Source: Bifidobacterium sp. ESL0784 (lineage in GTDB: Bacteria; Actinomycetota; Actinomycetes; Actinomycetales; Bifidobacteriaceae). Taken from it: DNA of 64,000 bases. Position numbers and translations under genes: made by a program. The notes beneath the pieces were generated by a model. That model saw nothing but the letters and a program-made list of their open reading frames with translations, did no database searches and was not told the DNA's origin. The number at the start of each line of letters is the position of its first letter. Within the stretch, counting starts at the first letter, position 1. This document shows, piece by piece, positions 1 to 8,631 of this stretch. The stretch covers positions 372,001-436,000 of the forward strand of contig NZ_JAQTHV010000001.1 of the NCBI RefSeq assembly GCF_029433295.1, written 5' to 3'.

Positions 1-256
1 GTAGGAATTCCCATAAGATGTGCCGCTGTGAAATGACTGGCCGTCAGCCGCATGGAGGTGCGGCTTTGCGCCTCATGCAATGTCAGAATTGCCCGCTGCT
101 GGCGTTCCCATGCTGCGTGCCGCATCAGATCGGTTTGTTTGGGTTCTCTTCTTAACTCGAACATATCCATAAAATATGAAATTTTCGGAGATAAGTCGAA
201 TTATTTTGGGGTAATCGGACAAAATTCAAGATTTCTTGATGTGGTTCTTAAAGTTG

Positions 257-338
257 GACTCACACTAACCCATGGTTACCAAAAGAAACCATGGAAATAT
301 GTACAGTATCTTTTGGTAACCATGGGTTAGTGTGAGTC
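257..338. repeat. 30-bp perfect inverted repeat with 22-nt loop
   Basis: The arms at 257-286 and 309-338 are perfectly complementary over 30 bp. The loop contains a second copy of the AACCATGG core, so the left arm can also fold on itself (270-277 with 287-294). The right arm overlaps a second hairpin, 331-339 with 355-363. There is no T-tract, so it does not look like an ordinary terminator. The function is unknown. Confidence 0.85.
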
Positions 339-363
339 GAGATTCGTCAAGAACCGACTCACA
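331..363. repeat. 9-bp hairpin competing with the 30-bp repeat
   Basis: TGTGAGTCG at 331-339 is the exact reverse complement of 355-363. It shares 331-338 with the right arm of the larger inverted repeat, so in RNA the two structures would exclude each other. Confidence 0.6.
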
Positions 364-391
364 ACCACTAACTAGACAATGACGTCTAAAA

Positions 392-412
392 GTTGAGTCG
401 AATAGACTCAAG
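392..412. promoter_or_regulatory. HAIR operator (HspR-binding site) of clpB
   Basis: GTTGAGT at 392-398 and ACTCAAG at 406-412 are separated by 7 bp. This matches the HspR-associated inverted repeat consensus CTTGAGT-N7-ACTCAAG with one mismatch. In actinobacteria the MerR-type repressor HspR uses such sites to repress clpB and dnaK and releases them on heat stress. The site lies about 110 bp before the clpB start, so HspR control of clpB is a strong inference. hspR itself is not in the window. Confidence 0.85.
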
Positions 413-519
413 TTTTGGGAATAGAACCTCTCCGTTTGCGGTTGTAATAAGCAGAGATTGAATAATGCCTTGAATTCCAACGATTCACGAAGGAACAGGG
501 CGAACAAACGGAGGAAAAC

Positions 520-3153
520 ATGGAACAACAATTTACGACCATGGCTCAGGAAGCCATCGGTGACGCGATTCAAAGCGCGTCGGCTGCGGGCAACCCGCAG
601 GTTGACACCTTGCATCTGATGGATGCGTTGCTGCGTCAGGAAAACAGCGTGGTCGCGGGGCTGATCAGCGCCGCGGGCGGGGACCCGAAGGCGATTGGTG
701 CCGCAGTGCGCAACGCGTTGGTGGCGCTGCCGAGTGCGAGCGGGTCTTCGACCTCGCAGCCGCAGGCAAGCCGTCAGTTGACGGCCGCGTTGGCTCAGGC
801 GGAGAAGGAAATGCAGAAAATGGGCGACGAATACGTCTCCACCGAACATCTGCTTATCGGCATCGCCGACGCCGCGCCCAACGAGAGCGCGACGATTCTG
901 AAGAACAACGGCGTGACGCCGGAAGCCTTGCGCAAGGCCGTTCCGAGTGTGCGTGGCGGTGCGAAAGTCACCAGCCCAGACGCGGAAGGCAGCTACAAGG
1001 CGCTGGAGAAGTACTCCACCGACTTGACCGCACAGGCGAAGGAAGGCAAGCTTGACCCGGTCATCGGCCGCGATCAGGAGATTCGCCGCGTCATCCAGAT
1101 TCTTTCCCGTCGTACCAAGAACAACCCGGTATTGATCGGTGAGCCCGGCGTCGGCAAGACAGCCGTCGTCGAAGGCCTTGCGGAACGTATCGTGGCGGGC
1201 GACGTCCCCACGACCTTGCAGAACAAGAAACTCATCAGCCTTGATTTAGGCTCGATGGTGGCCGGCTCGAAGTACCGTGGCGAGTTCGAGGAACGCTTGA
1301 AGTCCGTCTTGAACGAGATCAAGAGCGCGAACGGCGAGATCATCACTTTCATCGATGAGATTCATACTATCGTCGGCGCTGGTGCGGCCGAAGGCTCGAT
1401 GGACGCCGGTAATATGCTCAAGCCCATGCTGGCCCGTGGCGAGCTCCGCCTGATCGGCGCGACCACACTGGACGAATACCGCGAAAACATCGAAAAGGAT
1501 CCGGCGCTGGAACGTCGTTTCCAGCAGGTCTTCGTCGGCGAACCGAGCGTTGAAGACACCATCGCGATCTTGCGCGGCCTGAAGCAGCGTTACGAGGCCC
1601 ACCACAAGGTGACCATCGGCGACGACGCGCTCGTTGCCGCGGCGACGCTTTCCAACCGGTATATCACCGGCCGTCAGCTGCCCGATAAGGCCATCGACTT
1701 GGTTGACGAGGCCGCTGCGCACCTGCGCATGGAGCTCGATAGTCAGCCCGAGGAAATCGATGAGCTGCAACGTCGCGAGACCCGTCTCGAGATGGAGGAG
1801 ATGCAGCTCAAGAAGGCCGAGGATCCTGCCAGCAAGGACAGGCTCAAGAAGCTGCAAAGCGACTTGGCGGACACCCGCGAGAAGCTTTCGGGTTTGAAAG
1901 CCCGTTGGGACCAGGAGAAGGCCGGTCACAACAAGGTCGGCGACCTGCGTGCCCAGCTCGACGCCAAGAAGGTGCAGGCCGACAAGTACACCCGCGAGGG
2001 CGACTTGGAGAAGGCCAGCAAGATTCTTTACGGCGAAGTTCCAGCGATTCAGAAGCAACTGGATCTGGCCGAGCAAGCCGCGGACGAAGAGAACGCAAAG
2101 GGCGAGGAAACCGAGCCGATGGTTCCCGACCATGTCGACGCCGATTCGGTGGCGGGCATCGTCTCCGAATGGACCGGCATCCCCGTCGGCCGTCTGATGC
2201 AAGGCGAGAACGAGAAGCTTCTCAATATGGAAGACTACTTGGGCAGGCGCGTCATCGGCCAGAAGGAAGCCATTCAGGCGGTTTCGGACGCTGTGCGGCG
2301 CTCACGTGCCGGCATCTCCGACCCGAATCGTCCGACCGGTTCGTTCCTCTTCTTGGGCCCGACAGGCGTGGGCAAGACGGAGCTCGCCAAGGCGTTGGCG
2401 GACTTCCTCTTCGACGACGAGAAGGCCATGGTGCGTATCGACATGAGCGAGTACATGGACAAGGGGTCCGTGACCCGCCTGATCGGTGCGGCCCCCGGCT
2501 ACGTCGGTTATGAAGAGGGCGGTCAGTTGACCGAGGCCGTGCGGCGTCGTCCTTACTCTGTCGTGCTGTTCGACGAGGTGGAGAAGGCGAATCCTGAGAT
2601 CTTCGACATCCTTTTGCAGGTGCTTGACGACGGCCGTCTGACCGATGGCCAGGGGCGGACCGTGGACTTCAAGAACACGATCCTCATCATGACTTCGAAC
2701 CTCGGTTCGCAGTTCCTGGTGCAGCCGGACTTGGATGACGAGGCCAAGAAGAAGGCCGTGATGGACGCTGTCCACGCGCACTTCAAGCCGGAATTCCTCA
2801 ACCGTCTCGACGAGCTGGTCATTTTCCATCCGCTCACCCGCGAGGAGCTGGGCGAGATTGTCGACATTCAGGTCAAGCAGGTTGCGTCTCGCTTGACCGA
2901 CCGCCGCATCACCCTCGACGTCACCAAGGCCGCGAAGGAATGGCTCGCCAACGCCGGTTACGACCCGGCTTACGGCGCCCGTCCGTTGCGTCGCCTGGTG
3001 CAGACCGAGGTCGGCGACCAGATGGCGAAGATGTTGCTTTCGGGCAAGGTCCACGACGGCGATACCGTTTTGGTCGACCAGACTGGCGGCGATCACCTCG
3101 AGCTGAGCACGATGCCCGAAGATCCGCTGAATGAGGATCACGAAGACAAGTGA
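520..3153 (+). CDS. clpB: ATP-dependent disaggregase chaperone ClpB
   Basis: Class I Hsp100 AAA+ ATPase that threads aggregated proteins through a hexameric pore together with DnaK/DnaJ/GrpE in the cytoplasm. At 877 residues it has full family length. The order is an N-terminal substrate domain (about 1-150), the first AAA+ module with Walker A GEPGVGKT near residue 207 and Walker B FIDEIHT, the coiled-coil middle domain (about 400-540, rich in Glu, Lys and Arg), and the second AAA+ module with GPTGVGKT near residue 614. The C-terminus lacks an IGF/IGL ClpP-binding loop, as expected for ClpB. GGAGG at 510-514 supports the ATG at 520. The gene appears monocistronic, controlled by the upstream HAIR operator and ending at the hairpin 3251-3292. 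Confidence 0.98.
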   Translation: MEQQFTTMAQEAIGDAIQSASAAGNPQVDTLHLMDALLRQENSVVAGLISAAGGDPKAIGAAVRNALVALPSASGSSTSQPQASRQLTAALAQAEKEMQKMGDEYVSTEHLLIGIADAAPNESATILKNNGVTPEALRKAVPSVRGGAKVTSPDAEGSYKALEKYSTDLTAQAKEGKLDPVIGRDQEIRRVIQILSRRTKNNPVLIGEPGVGKTAVVEGLAERIVAGDVPTTLQNKKLISLDLGSMVAGSKYRGEFEERLKSVLNEIKSANGEIITFIDEIHTIVGAGAAEGSMDAGNMLKPMLARGELRLIGATTLDEYRENIEKDPALERRFQQVFVGEPSVEDTIAILRGLKQRYEAHHKVTIGDDALVAAATLSNRYITGRQLPDKAIDLVDEAAAHLRMELDSQPEEIDELQRRETRLEMEEMQLKKAEDPASKDRLKKLQSDLADTREKLSGLKARWDQEKAGHNKVGDLRAQLDAKKVQADKYTREGDLEKASKILYGEVPAIQKQLDLAEQAADEENAKGEETEPMVPDHVDADSVAGIVSEWTGIPVGRLMQGENEKLLNMEDYLGRRVIGQKEAIQAVSDAVRRSRAGISDPNRPTGSFLFLGPTGVGKTELAKALADFLFDDEKAMVRIDMSEYMDKGSVTRLIGAAPGYVGYEEGGQLTEAVRRRPYSVVLFDEVEKANPEIFDILLQVLDDGRLTDGQGRTVDFKNTILIMTSNLGSQFLVQPDLDDEAKKKAVMDAVHAHFKPEFLNRLDELVIFHPLTREELGEIVDIQVKQVASRLTDRRITLDVTKAAKEWLANAGYDPAYGARPLRRLVQTEVGDQMAKMLLSGKVHDGDTVLVDQTGGDHLELSTMPEDPLNEDHEDK

Positions 3154-3250
3154 TTTGATGGTATGAACCCGGTTGCGAAACGCAAGTAACCAAGCGTTCC
3201 GCAACAGGTTTACAGGTTTATCGATAACCGATAGATAGCAATATCTGGTA

Positions 3251-3300
3251 CAAGAGCCGGGCTGTCGCAGCAATGCGATGGCCCGGCTCTTGTGCTGTTT
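3251..3300 (+). terminator. Terminator of clpB
   Basis: CAAGAGCCGGGC (3251-3262) pairs perfectly with 3281-3292, a 12-bp GC-rich stem with an 18-nt loop, followed by a modest T-rich tail to 3300. It lies about 100 bp after the clpB stop. Confidence 0.8.
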
Positions 3301-3327
3301 CAAGGATTATGTAGCGTTACTAAGCGT

Positions 3328-3640
3328 ACCAATTTGCAGCAGGGAACGTCTTGAGATTGGGAAAACCGGTTCAGTACTGTGATAATTGATTGTATGAGGG
3401 TTTCTGAAAATAAGAAACCGCGGAATACCAACGATTCTACGAACGGATGATATTCGACACGTAGCAGCGAGCAGTGAAATGCCTATAAAATTCATTCCGT
3501 GCTGTGAAATTGGTTCAAAAGAAAATTTGCAAACATAAGAAACCGTGGAATTCCAACGATCTATCGGATGGTTATTATCCGACACGTAGCAGCGAACATC
3601 AGCAATGCGCGTAAAATTCTTCTGTGCTACGCAGGTTGTG
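3328..3640. repeat. Cluster of degenerate direct repeats
   Basis: Two units start near 3410 and 3534, about 124 bp apart. They share the cores ATAAGAAACCG, GGAATNCCAACGAT and CGACACGTAGCAGCGA, followed by TAAAATTC. A partial unit at 3333-3372 (TTTGCAGCAGGGAA, then GATTG) matches a copy near 29743-29790. The sequence is AT-richer than its neighbours and non-coding. It looks like a decayed small dispersed element, not a CRISPR, because spacing and identity are irregular. Confidence 0.55.
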
Positions 3641-3684
3641 CGGATATGCCCGTTGCAAGCCGACAGAGCTTTCATCTCGTCGTC

Positions 3685-4743
3685 TTAATTGATATTGTCA
3701 CGTTGCGCTTTTCTGCGTCCGTTGATGATGAGGACAAGCGCAAGAATCGCAAGAATGAACCCTGCAATTACCAGCACGCCGACTCCGCCGAACAACGCGA
3801 AGGTCAGGCGCGGCTGCGGGCCGAACACGACCAAAAGCGCGAACGCCCAGACCGCGATGATGATGACAGTGATGACGAAAATACGGCTGAAATGCGCGAG
3901 CTTTCTGATGCCGGCAATAAGCGTGTTGAACGCGCGGTCAGCGAGGGCGTGGGCTGTGGCGCTTGCGTTTGTGGCGGTATTGCTGGTGCTGGAACCGGTG
4001 TCTGAGACTTGAGACGGTGAGCTCTCGTTGCCTTCGTTTGCTGCAGCAGATGAGCCGTCATTGGCAGTAGAAGTTTTCGTTGCCGCAGACATGGTCTGCG
4101 AGGTTGCTGCAGGATTCATCGAATTTTGAGATTTTTCGACATCCTGAAGAATCAGGACCTCGACCAGCTCAATAGCCAGCGCCAAGGTGATGATGAGATT
4201 GACCCCGCCGAAATACGCGTGCCGCGAGCCTTCCGGGAACTGGTTGCCGGCCACGCAAATCGCCAGACTGTAGATGAAGGCTCCCGTGGCTCCCAGCGAA
4301 ATCAGCGAATTGACATCCGGGGCGCGGCGACTCAGCGCATGCCAGCCCTCCCGGTGGATCGGCGCGCCGCACCAAAACATCGTCGGCGTGGTCAAAATGG
4401 CTTGCAGCCAAGGATTGACCATCCAGGTCGGTACCAAAGTTGTGGTGAAACGGCTGAGCAACGAGGGGATGAAGACGATTACGGTAAATACGATTGCGAC
4501 AATCATCAGGCGTGAAATGCGTGAGATCTGAGCACCGGTCTGTTCGATTTGGTCTGCTTCGCCGGCTTGACGGGTTTCGTCCGCCGGTGTCGTGTCGTTG
4601 GAAGAGGGGCTGCGCAGCCCTTGAAGCGCTGTTTCCACCGAAGATTGCGACAAAGTGGGCGAGCGGAAAAATAGGATGATGAGCCATGTGGCCAATGCTG
4701 CGGCCACCACCGCCAAACCGCCCATGAATAAATCGAACCTCAT
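3685..4743 (-). CDS. Membrane-only P1B-type (heavy-metal) ATPase-like protein
   Basis: 352 residues with about seven hydrophobic segments (roughly 8-26, 78-96, 112-126, 145-165, 178-199, 286-307, 314-341). Residues 115-205 resemble the transmembrane entrance region of CopA/ZntA-type ATPases (TMFWCGAPIHREGW, then VNSLISLGATGAFIYSL). Residues 265-341 resemble the helices just before the phosphorylation site, including FGPQP and VGVLVIAG. The ion-binding CPC that normally follows LVIA is replaced by Gly-Phe-Ile at 328-330. The actuator domain is replaced by a Ser/Thr/Asn-rich linker (about 206-262), and the DKTGT phosphorylation and nucleotide domains are absent. ATP-driven transport is therefore unlikely. 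AGGAGG lies just before the ATG. The gene is divergent from rmuC. The family call rests on resemblance by eye. Confidence 0.6.
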   Translation of the reverse strand: MRFDLFMGGLAVVAAALATWLIILFFRSPTLSQSSVETALQGLRSPSSNDTTPADETRQAGEADQIEQTGAQISRISRLMIVAIVFTVIVFIPSLLSRFTTTLVPTWMVNPWLQAILTTPTMFWCGAPIHREGWHALSRRAPDVNSLISLGATGAFIYSLAICVAGNQFPEGSRHAYFGGVNLIITLALAIELVEVLILQDVEKSQNSMNPAATSQTMSAATKTSTANDGSSAAANEGNESSPSQVSDTGSSTSNTATNASATAHALADRAFNTLIAGIRKLAHFSRIFVITVIIIAVWAFALLVVFGPQPRLTFALFGGVGVLVIAGFILAILALVLIINGRRKAQRDNIN

Positions 4744-5024
4744 GGCTCCTCCTTGGTTGTCTCTTCATCATCGCAGTTTTGTGTGCCGATATCTCTTGCG
4801 ACGCGCTGATTGACACGAGATATACGCACGCCTTACCTGGTTGTAGACATACCGGACGCGTCTGTCTCGCGTCTCATGCTATGGTGAGGGCAAGTGACTG
4901 TCTCATTGCCAAGATGCAGGCGAGAAGCCCCGTTGTGGCAAGGTCATTGGTTTCGATGCCGGCGGTTTTGATTGCAGTTATTGCAATGCGGGTTTCGTCC
5001 AAGGCATCCTGTGTAATAGAACAT

Positions 5025-6374
5025 ATGTTCGAAAATCCTGTAGTGATAATCGTGTTGGTCATCCTCGCAGCAGCGTTGGGGCTGGTGGCCGGATTTGTGC
5101 TGGGCAAATCCAAAGGGCAGGAAACGGCGCGAGACGTCAACAAAGCCGATATCGAAGAAGCGCAGGTCCATAATGACGAGCTTCAGCGCCAAGTTGCGGA
5201 GCTCACCACCCAAGTCGCGCAATACCGCACGCAGTGCGATGGGTTGAACCAACAACTTGCGTTCGTCAAATCCCAGTTGGCGCAGGCTCAACAGGCCGAA
5301 CAGCTGCGTGTGCAGAGGCAGCAGGAGCAGGAACGGCAGGCGGCCGAGCGCAAGCAGGCTGAGCAGGCCAAGGCGATGGCCGAGCAGAGCAAGGTGCTTT
5401 CCGCTCTCGCGCCCGTGCAGAAGAATCTCGACGCTTTGCAGCAGAAGGTCACGCAGATCGAGGAAGGCCGCAAGCAGGAGATGGGCTCCCTGGGCCAGCA
5501 GCTCAAAGGCTTGAACGAGCAGCAAACCCGCTTGGACAAGGAGACGAGTTCGCTTTCGGCCGCATTGCGCAACAACAAGGTTCGCGGCGCGTGGGGCGAG
5601 GCGCAGCTTCGCAACATCGTGGAGTCGGCAGGGCTTCTGGAACATGTCGATTTCGATACGCAGGTGGTCGTTACCGATCCGGAGGGGCGCGTGCAGCGGC
5701 CGGATATGGTCGTCTATCTGCCGGGTGGCAAGACCATCCCCATCGATGCCAAGGCCCCGTATTCCGATTACCAGCGTGCCTGCGAGATTCCTGACACCGC
5801 CCCGGAGGACGAGCTCAAGCGTCGCGACCAGTTGCTGCAGGCCCACGCGAAGGCGCTGCGCGAACACGTCAAGACTCTTGGCGACAAAGCCTATTGGAAC
5901 GCCTTTGACACCACTCCTGATTTCGTCATCGCTTTTATTCCTAATGATGCCTTGCTCGAAGCGGCGTTGAAAGTCGATCCGACGTTGATGGATGACGCAT
6001 TTGCGCGTAAGGTCGCGCTGACTTCGCCGGTCACCCTGTGGGCCGTCTTGAAGTCGGTCGCCTTCGCCTGGCAGCAGCAAAGCCTCACCGATGACGCCAA
6101 AATGCTGTTCGATCTTTCGCGAGAGCTTTATGAACGCTTTGCTGTTTTGGGCGACAAGGCCAACAAGCTTGGCCATTCCATCACCCGTACGGTTTCGGCA
6201 TACAACGCCTTCGCCTCGTCACTGGAATCGCGTGTGTTGGTCACCGCGCGTAAAATGCAGAAGATTGATTCGAGCAAGGTCATCGACCCGGTCGAGATGG
6301 TTGATTCCGAAAAGACCGACGTCCATGAGCTGACCGCGCCCGAATTGGATCTTGAGCCGGAGGAGAAGCAATGA
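5025..6374 (+). CDS. rmuC: DNA recombination protein RmuC
   Basis: 449 residues from the ATG at 5025. An N-terminal membrane anchor (about 5-28) is followed by a long Gln/Glu/Ala-rich coiled coil (about 45-165), then the RmuC nuclease-like domain with VRGAWGEAQL and IPIDAKAPYSDY. RmuC proteins limit DNA inversions at short inverted repeats and are thought to have a restriction-endonuclease-like fold. The frame is open upstream to 4779, but 5025 is the first ATG leading straight into the anchor helix. The ribosome-binding site is weak, so upstream starts remain possible. The last codons overlap the next gene by 4 bp (ATGA), so expression is probably coupled. Confidence 0.9.
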   Translation: MFENPVVIIVLVILAAALGLVAGFVLGKSKGQETARDVNKADIEEAQVHNDELQRQVAELTTQVAQYRTQCDGLNQQLAFVKSQLAQAQQAEQLRVQRQQEQERQAAERKQAEQAKAMAEQSKVLSALAPVQKNLDALQQKVTQIEEGRKQEMGSLGQQLKGLNEQQTRLDKETSSLSAALRNNKVRGAWGEAQLRNIVESAGLLEHVDFDTQVVVTDPEGRVQRPDMVVYLPGGKTIPIDAKAPYSDYQRACEIPDTAPEDELKRRDQLLQAHAKALREHVKTLGDKAYWNAFDTTPDFVIAFIPNDALLEAALKVDPTLMDDAFARKVALTSPVTLWAVLKSVAFAWQQQSLTDDAKMLFDLSRELYERFAVLGDKANKLGHSITRTVSAYNAFASSLESRVLVTARKMQKIDSSKVIDPVEMVDSEKTDVHELTAPELDLEPEEKQ

Positions 6375-7048
6375 GTGCCGAACAAGCCGAGATCGACGTC
6401 GAAGCCAAAAGCAGAGGCGAAGATAAGGGCAAAGACCAAAACGATAGGGAATTGCCGACGCTTCTGCGATCGGCGGTGGCGAGGAAACCGTTCAGCGAGC
6501 TGTTCGATGTGAGCCTTGACCATCGCGGTGCCGCGCTGATTGGCGACGCGTTGCTCGACGCGCTGGGGCAACGCGGCTTTGCCCTTGTTGATTTTGATGC
6601 GGTCGGCGCGTTGACCGCAGCTGCTGTGCCGATGGTGACGGCGGTGATGCATGCTGCCCATGCGCGTGGTCGTGAACTCGACGGTTTTGTCATGGATTTC
6701 GTTTATCCGTCGATCAAAGGCCCATCGATCGTCGGTAAGCGTGTGATATTGCTGGATTCCTGGCTTTCCGAAAAGTCGTATGTGCAGACTTCGTCGCTGG
6801 TCACTTTGCGCAATGGCAACGAGCTGAGCCTTGACTTCAGCGTCGTCGAACATGAGGGCGCACAGGTGGTCGCCATCGCTTCGCTTGTCGGAGGTATCGG
6901 TGGAGACGCTGATTGCGGTGATATCAAAGTCATCAATCCTGTTTCCAACGAAGAAAGCAACTTGCCGTTCGTGAGGGCTTTCGACGAGGATGAGTTGCGT
7001 GATGGTGACTTGGGCGAAAGTGCCTCTACCGCGAAGAAGGCCGACTGA
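6371..7048 (+). CDS. Orotate phosphoribosyltransferase-like protein with degenerate PRPP loop
   Basis: 225 residues. The middle reads like type I phosphoribosyltransferases of the PyrE family: a VGALTAAAVPMVTAV segment, ELDGFVMDF, IVGKRVILLDS, and a C-terminal HEGAQVVAIASLV strand. The PRPP-binding loop, normally an acidic pair followed by a TTGGS-type turn, here reads LLDSWLSEKSYVQTS, with no second acidic residue and no Gly-rich turn. Catalysis is therefore doubtful. It may be a divergent or non-enzymatic relative. The start overlaps the rmuC stop and the TrmH-type gene follows within 2 bp, so rmuC, this gene and the methyltransferase gene form one operon. Confidence 0.6.
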   Translation: MSAEQAEIDVEAKSRGEDKGKDQNDRELPTLLRSAVARKPFSELFDVSLDHRGAALIGDALLDALGQRGFALVDFDAVGALTAAAVPMVTAVMHAAHARGRELDGFVMDFVYPSIKGPSIVGKRVILLDSWLSEKSYVQTSSLVTLRNGNELSLDFSVVEHEGAQVVAIASLVGGIGGDADCGDIKVINPVSNEESNLPFVRAFDEDELRDGDLGESASTAKKAD

Positions 7049-7049
7049 C

Positions 7050-7841
7050 ATGCGCGAACCCAATCCCATAACCGCTGCGGCTCAGGCTTCGAGTGAGCCG
7101 GTTTTCCGTGAGGTGGGTGTTGGCCCGTGGTCTGAAGTCCATCCTGATGAACCGCGTCCCGATGATCCGCAGTCCCCGAATTTCGATGAACGCTATGATC
7201 CGGAACTGCTCAACAGTGGCGATCGCCGCAATGTTCTCGACAAATACCGCTACTGGTCGGTGGTCGCCATCAAAGCCGACCTCGACCAGCAGGGCCGTCA
7301 CGGCTTCGAAGTTGCCGTCGAAAACTGGACGCATGATTTCAACATCGGTTCGATGGTCCGTACGGCCAACGCCTTCGCCGCCCGCAAGGTCCATATCGTC
7401 GGTCCTCATAAATGGAACCGCAAGGGCGCGCTGATGACCGAGCTTTACCAGCACGTCGACCATCACCCTTCGATCGAGGAGCTGGTGGCCAGCTGGAAAA
7501 AGGAAATCGCCGAGGAAATTAGACAGGCCGAAGCCGACGAGGCCAAGGCCGAATTCCGTGTGGACAAGGCACGTTACCATCGCATCGCCGAAAACGCCAA
7601 AGCCTCCCGTATCATCGCGCTCGACATCATTCCCGGTGCGGTCCCCATCGAAACCTACCGCTTCCCGAACCGTTGCCTGATGCTTTTCGGAGCTGAAGGT
7701 CCCGGCCTTTCGCAGCGGGCGCTGGAACTTGCCGACGATGTGGTCTATATCTCCCAGTTCGGCTCGGTGCGCTCGATCAACGCCGGCGCCGCTGCCGCAG
7801 TTGCCATGCACTGCTGGATATCGCAGCACCTCACCAGATAA
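7050..7841 (+). CDS. TrmH/SpoU-family RNA 2'-O-methyltransferase
   Basis: 263 residues. It carries the three SPOUT motifs: NIGSMVRTANAF (motif 1), CLMLFGAEGPGLS (motif 2) and QFGSVRSINAGAAAAVAMH (motif 3, part of the trefoil-knot AdoMet site). Family members methylate the ribose of tRNA or 23S rRNA. The target nucleotide cannot be told from sequence. There is no L30e-like N-terminal domain; instead a short region (1-60) rich in Pro and Asp precedes the fold. The ATG at 7050 follows the previous stop by one base and has AAGAAGG upstream. A frame opening further upstream would overlap the previous gene and is not needed. Confidence 0.88.
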   Translation: MREPNPITAAAQASSEPVFREVGVGPWSEVHPDEPRPDDPQSPNFDERYDPELLNSGDRRNVLDKYRYWSVVAIKADLDQQGRHGFEVAVENWTHDFNIGSMVRTANAFAARKVHIVGPHKWNRKGALMTELYQHVDHHPSIEELVASWKKEIAEEIRQAEADEAKAEFRVDKARYHRIAENAKASRIIALDIIPGAVPIETYRFPNRCLMLFGAEGPGLSQRALELADDVVYISQFGSVRSINAGAAAAVAMHCWISQHLTR

Positions 7842-7872
7842 AACCAGATAAAAGTATCCTATTGTTCTTGAC

Positions 7873-7908
7873 AATTCTACCCCTTTTGCCTAGCAAAGGG
7901 GTAGAATT
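7873..7908 (+). terminator. Hairpin after the methyltransferase gene
   Basis: AATTCTACCCCTTT (7873-7886) pairs with 7895-7908 over 14 bp with an 8-nt loop. There is no clear T-tract on either side, so it is a probable but weak terminator. Confidence 0.55.
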
Positions 7909-7965
7909 AAGGTATTGCTTTCCGGCGATGTGGTCGGCTCTCACCCAAGAGACAAGAGAAGAACA

Positions 7966-8531
7966 ATGAGATTCTGCAATCATTGCGGCGCGAAAATGCA
8001 AGATGGCGTCCGGTTTTGCCCTCAATGTGGCAGGCCTTCTGACGCCGAGCAACCGCAGTCCGATCCATCTTCGTCGTCCGCCACGCTTGTCATGCCTCGA
8101 AAATGGGTCGTGGGCGATTGGAGTCTCAAGGTAAACGCCATCGATAATTGGGATATCAGCGAATACACAATGAAAGTGGGCGGTGACAATACCATAGTTC
8201 TGGGCTGGAACTCATAGCATGGTTACAATGGTACGCATGGCGGAGTCTGGAAACTCAATGATACCGTTTCCGAAAGGGGAGAACGGGCCTACAGTGTCTC
8301 TGTTGAAGACGGTCTTATCAGCGAACTGATGACCAGAGAAGACAATTATTGGCCGAGATCATCAATCGAATACTTCTTCGAGGCTCCGGAAGGCCGCTGA
8401 TTGTCGGTAGCGACAGAATTTCCTGATACCTCGGAGCCATCGTGTTTGCCGACGACTACTTGGTTGTTGCGTTTGCCATGCCTGGCAAAGGTTCTGCGGT
8501 GAAGCATGGGGATCAAGTGTATTTCTTTTAG
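7966..8531 (+). pseudogene. Decayed zinc-ribbon protein gene
   Basis: The ATG at 7966 opens a zinc ribbon with two CxxC pairs (FCNHCG and FCPQCG) and a Ser/Pro linker. Translation stops at TAG 8215-8217 after 83 codons. The same frame then continues with protein-like sequence (GYNGTHGGVWKL to SSIEYFFEAPEGR) up to TGA 8398-8400. Around 8385-8395 the coding signal moves to another frame (RPLIVGSDRIS), passes a TGA at 8424-8426, and continues YLGAIVFADDYLVVAFA to the TAG at 8529-8531. Two stops and one frameshift indicate a broken gene for a zinc-ribbon protein of about 185 residues. The intact parent function is not recognised. Confidence 0.75.
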
Positions 8532-8613
8532 GCGTCGGTTTACTTGACCCTGATTTATCCCTGAACAGACCCTGAAACGTCCCCTAGACAGGTACTGGCC
8601 CTTTGCTTTGGCA

Positions 8614-8631
8614 TGTTATATTCAAAATATG
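8614..8631 (+). promoter_or_regulatory. Extended -10 box placed for leaderless start
   Basis: TG-T-TATATT (8614-8622) is a good extended -10 element. It ends 6 nt before the ATG at 8629 and there is no ribosome-binding site, so transcription probably begins at the start codon. Confidence 0.6.

Larger units (their letters stand above)
1..519. other. Non-coding region upstream of clpB
   Basis: I see no convincing gene in this stretch. A short open frame at 52-330 has no ribosome-binding site and runs into the inverted repeat at 257-338, so I do not call it. The region holds the long inverted repeat, a second overlapping hairpin, the HAIR operator and the clpB leader. At about 472-496 a short stretch resembles the repeat units at 3410-3640. 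Confidence 0.6.

Noticed and set aside
52..330. Open frame upstream of clpB, plus strand
   Set aside because: No ribosome site, no recognisable domains, and it ends inside the inverted repeat; likely non-coding.
265..849. Minus-strand open frame covering the start of clpB
   Set aside because: It is the shadow of clpB codons in another frame and has no protein-like pattern.
3400..3640. CRISPR array
   Set aside because: Only two irregular units about 124 bp apart, degenerate copies and no cas genes.
8215..8217. Read-through or recoding of TAG in the zinc-ribbon gene
   Set aside because: A further frameshift and a second stop follow, so decay explains it better than recoding.
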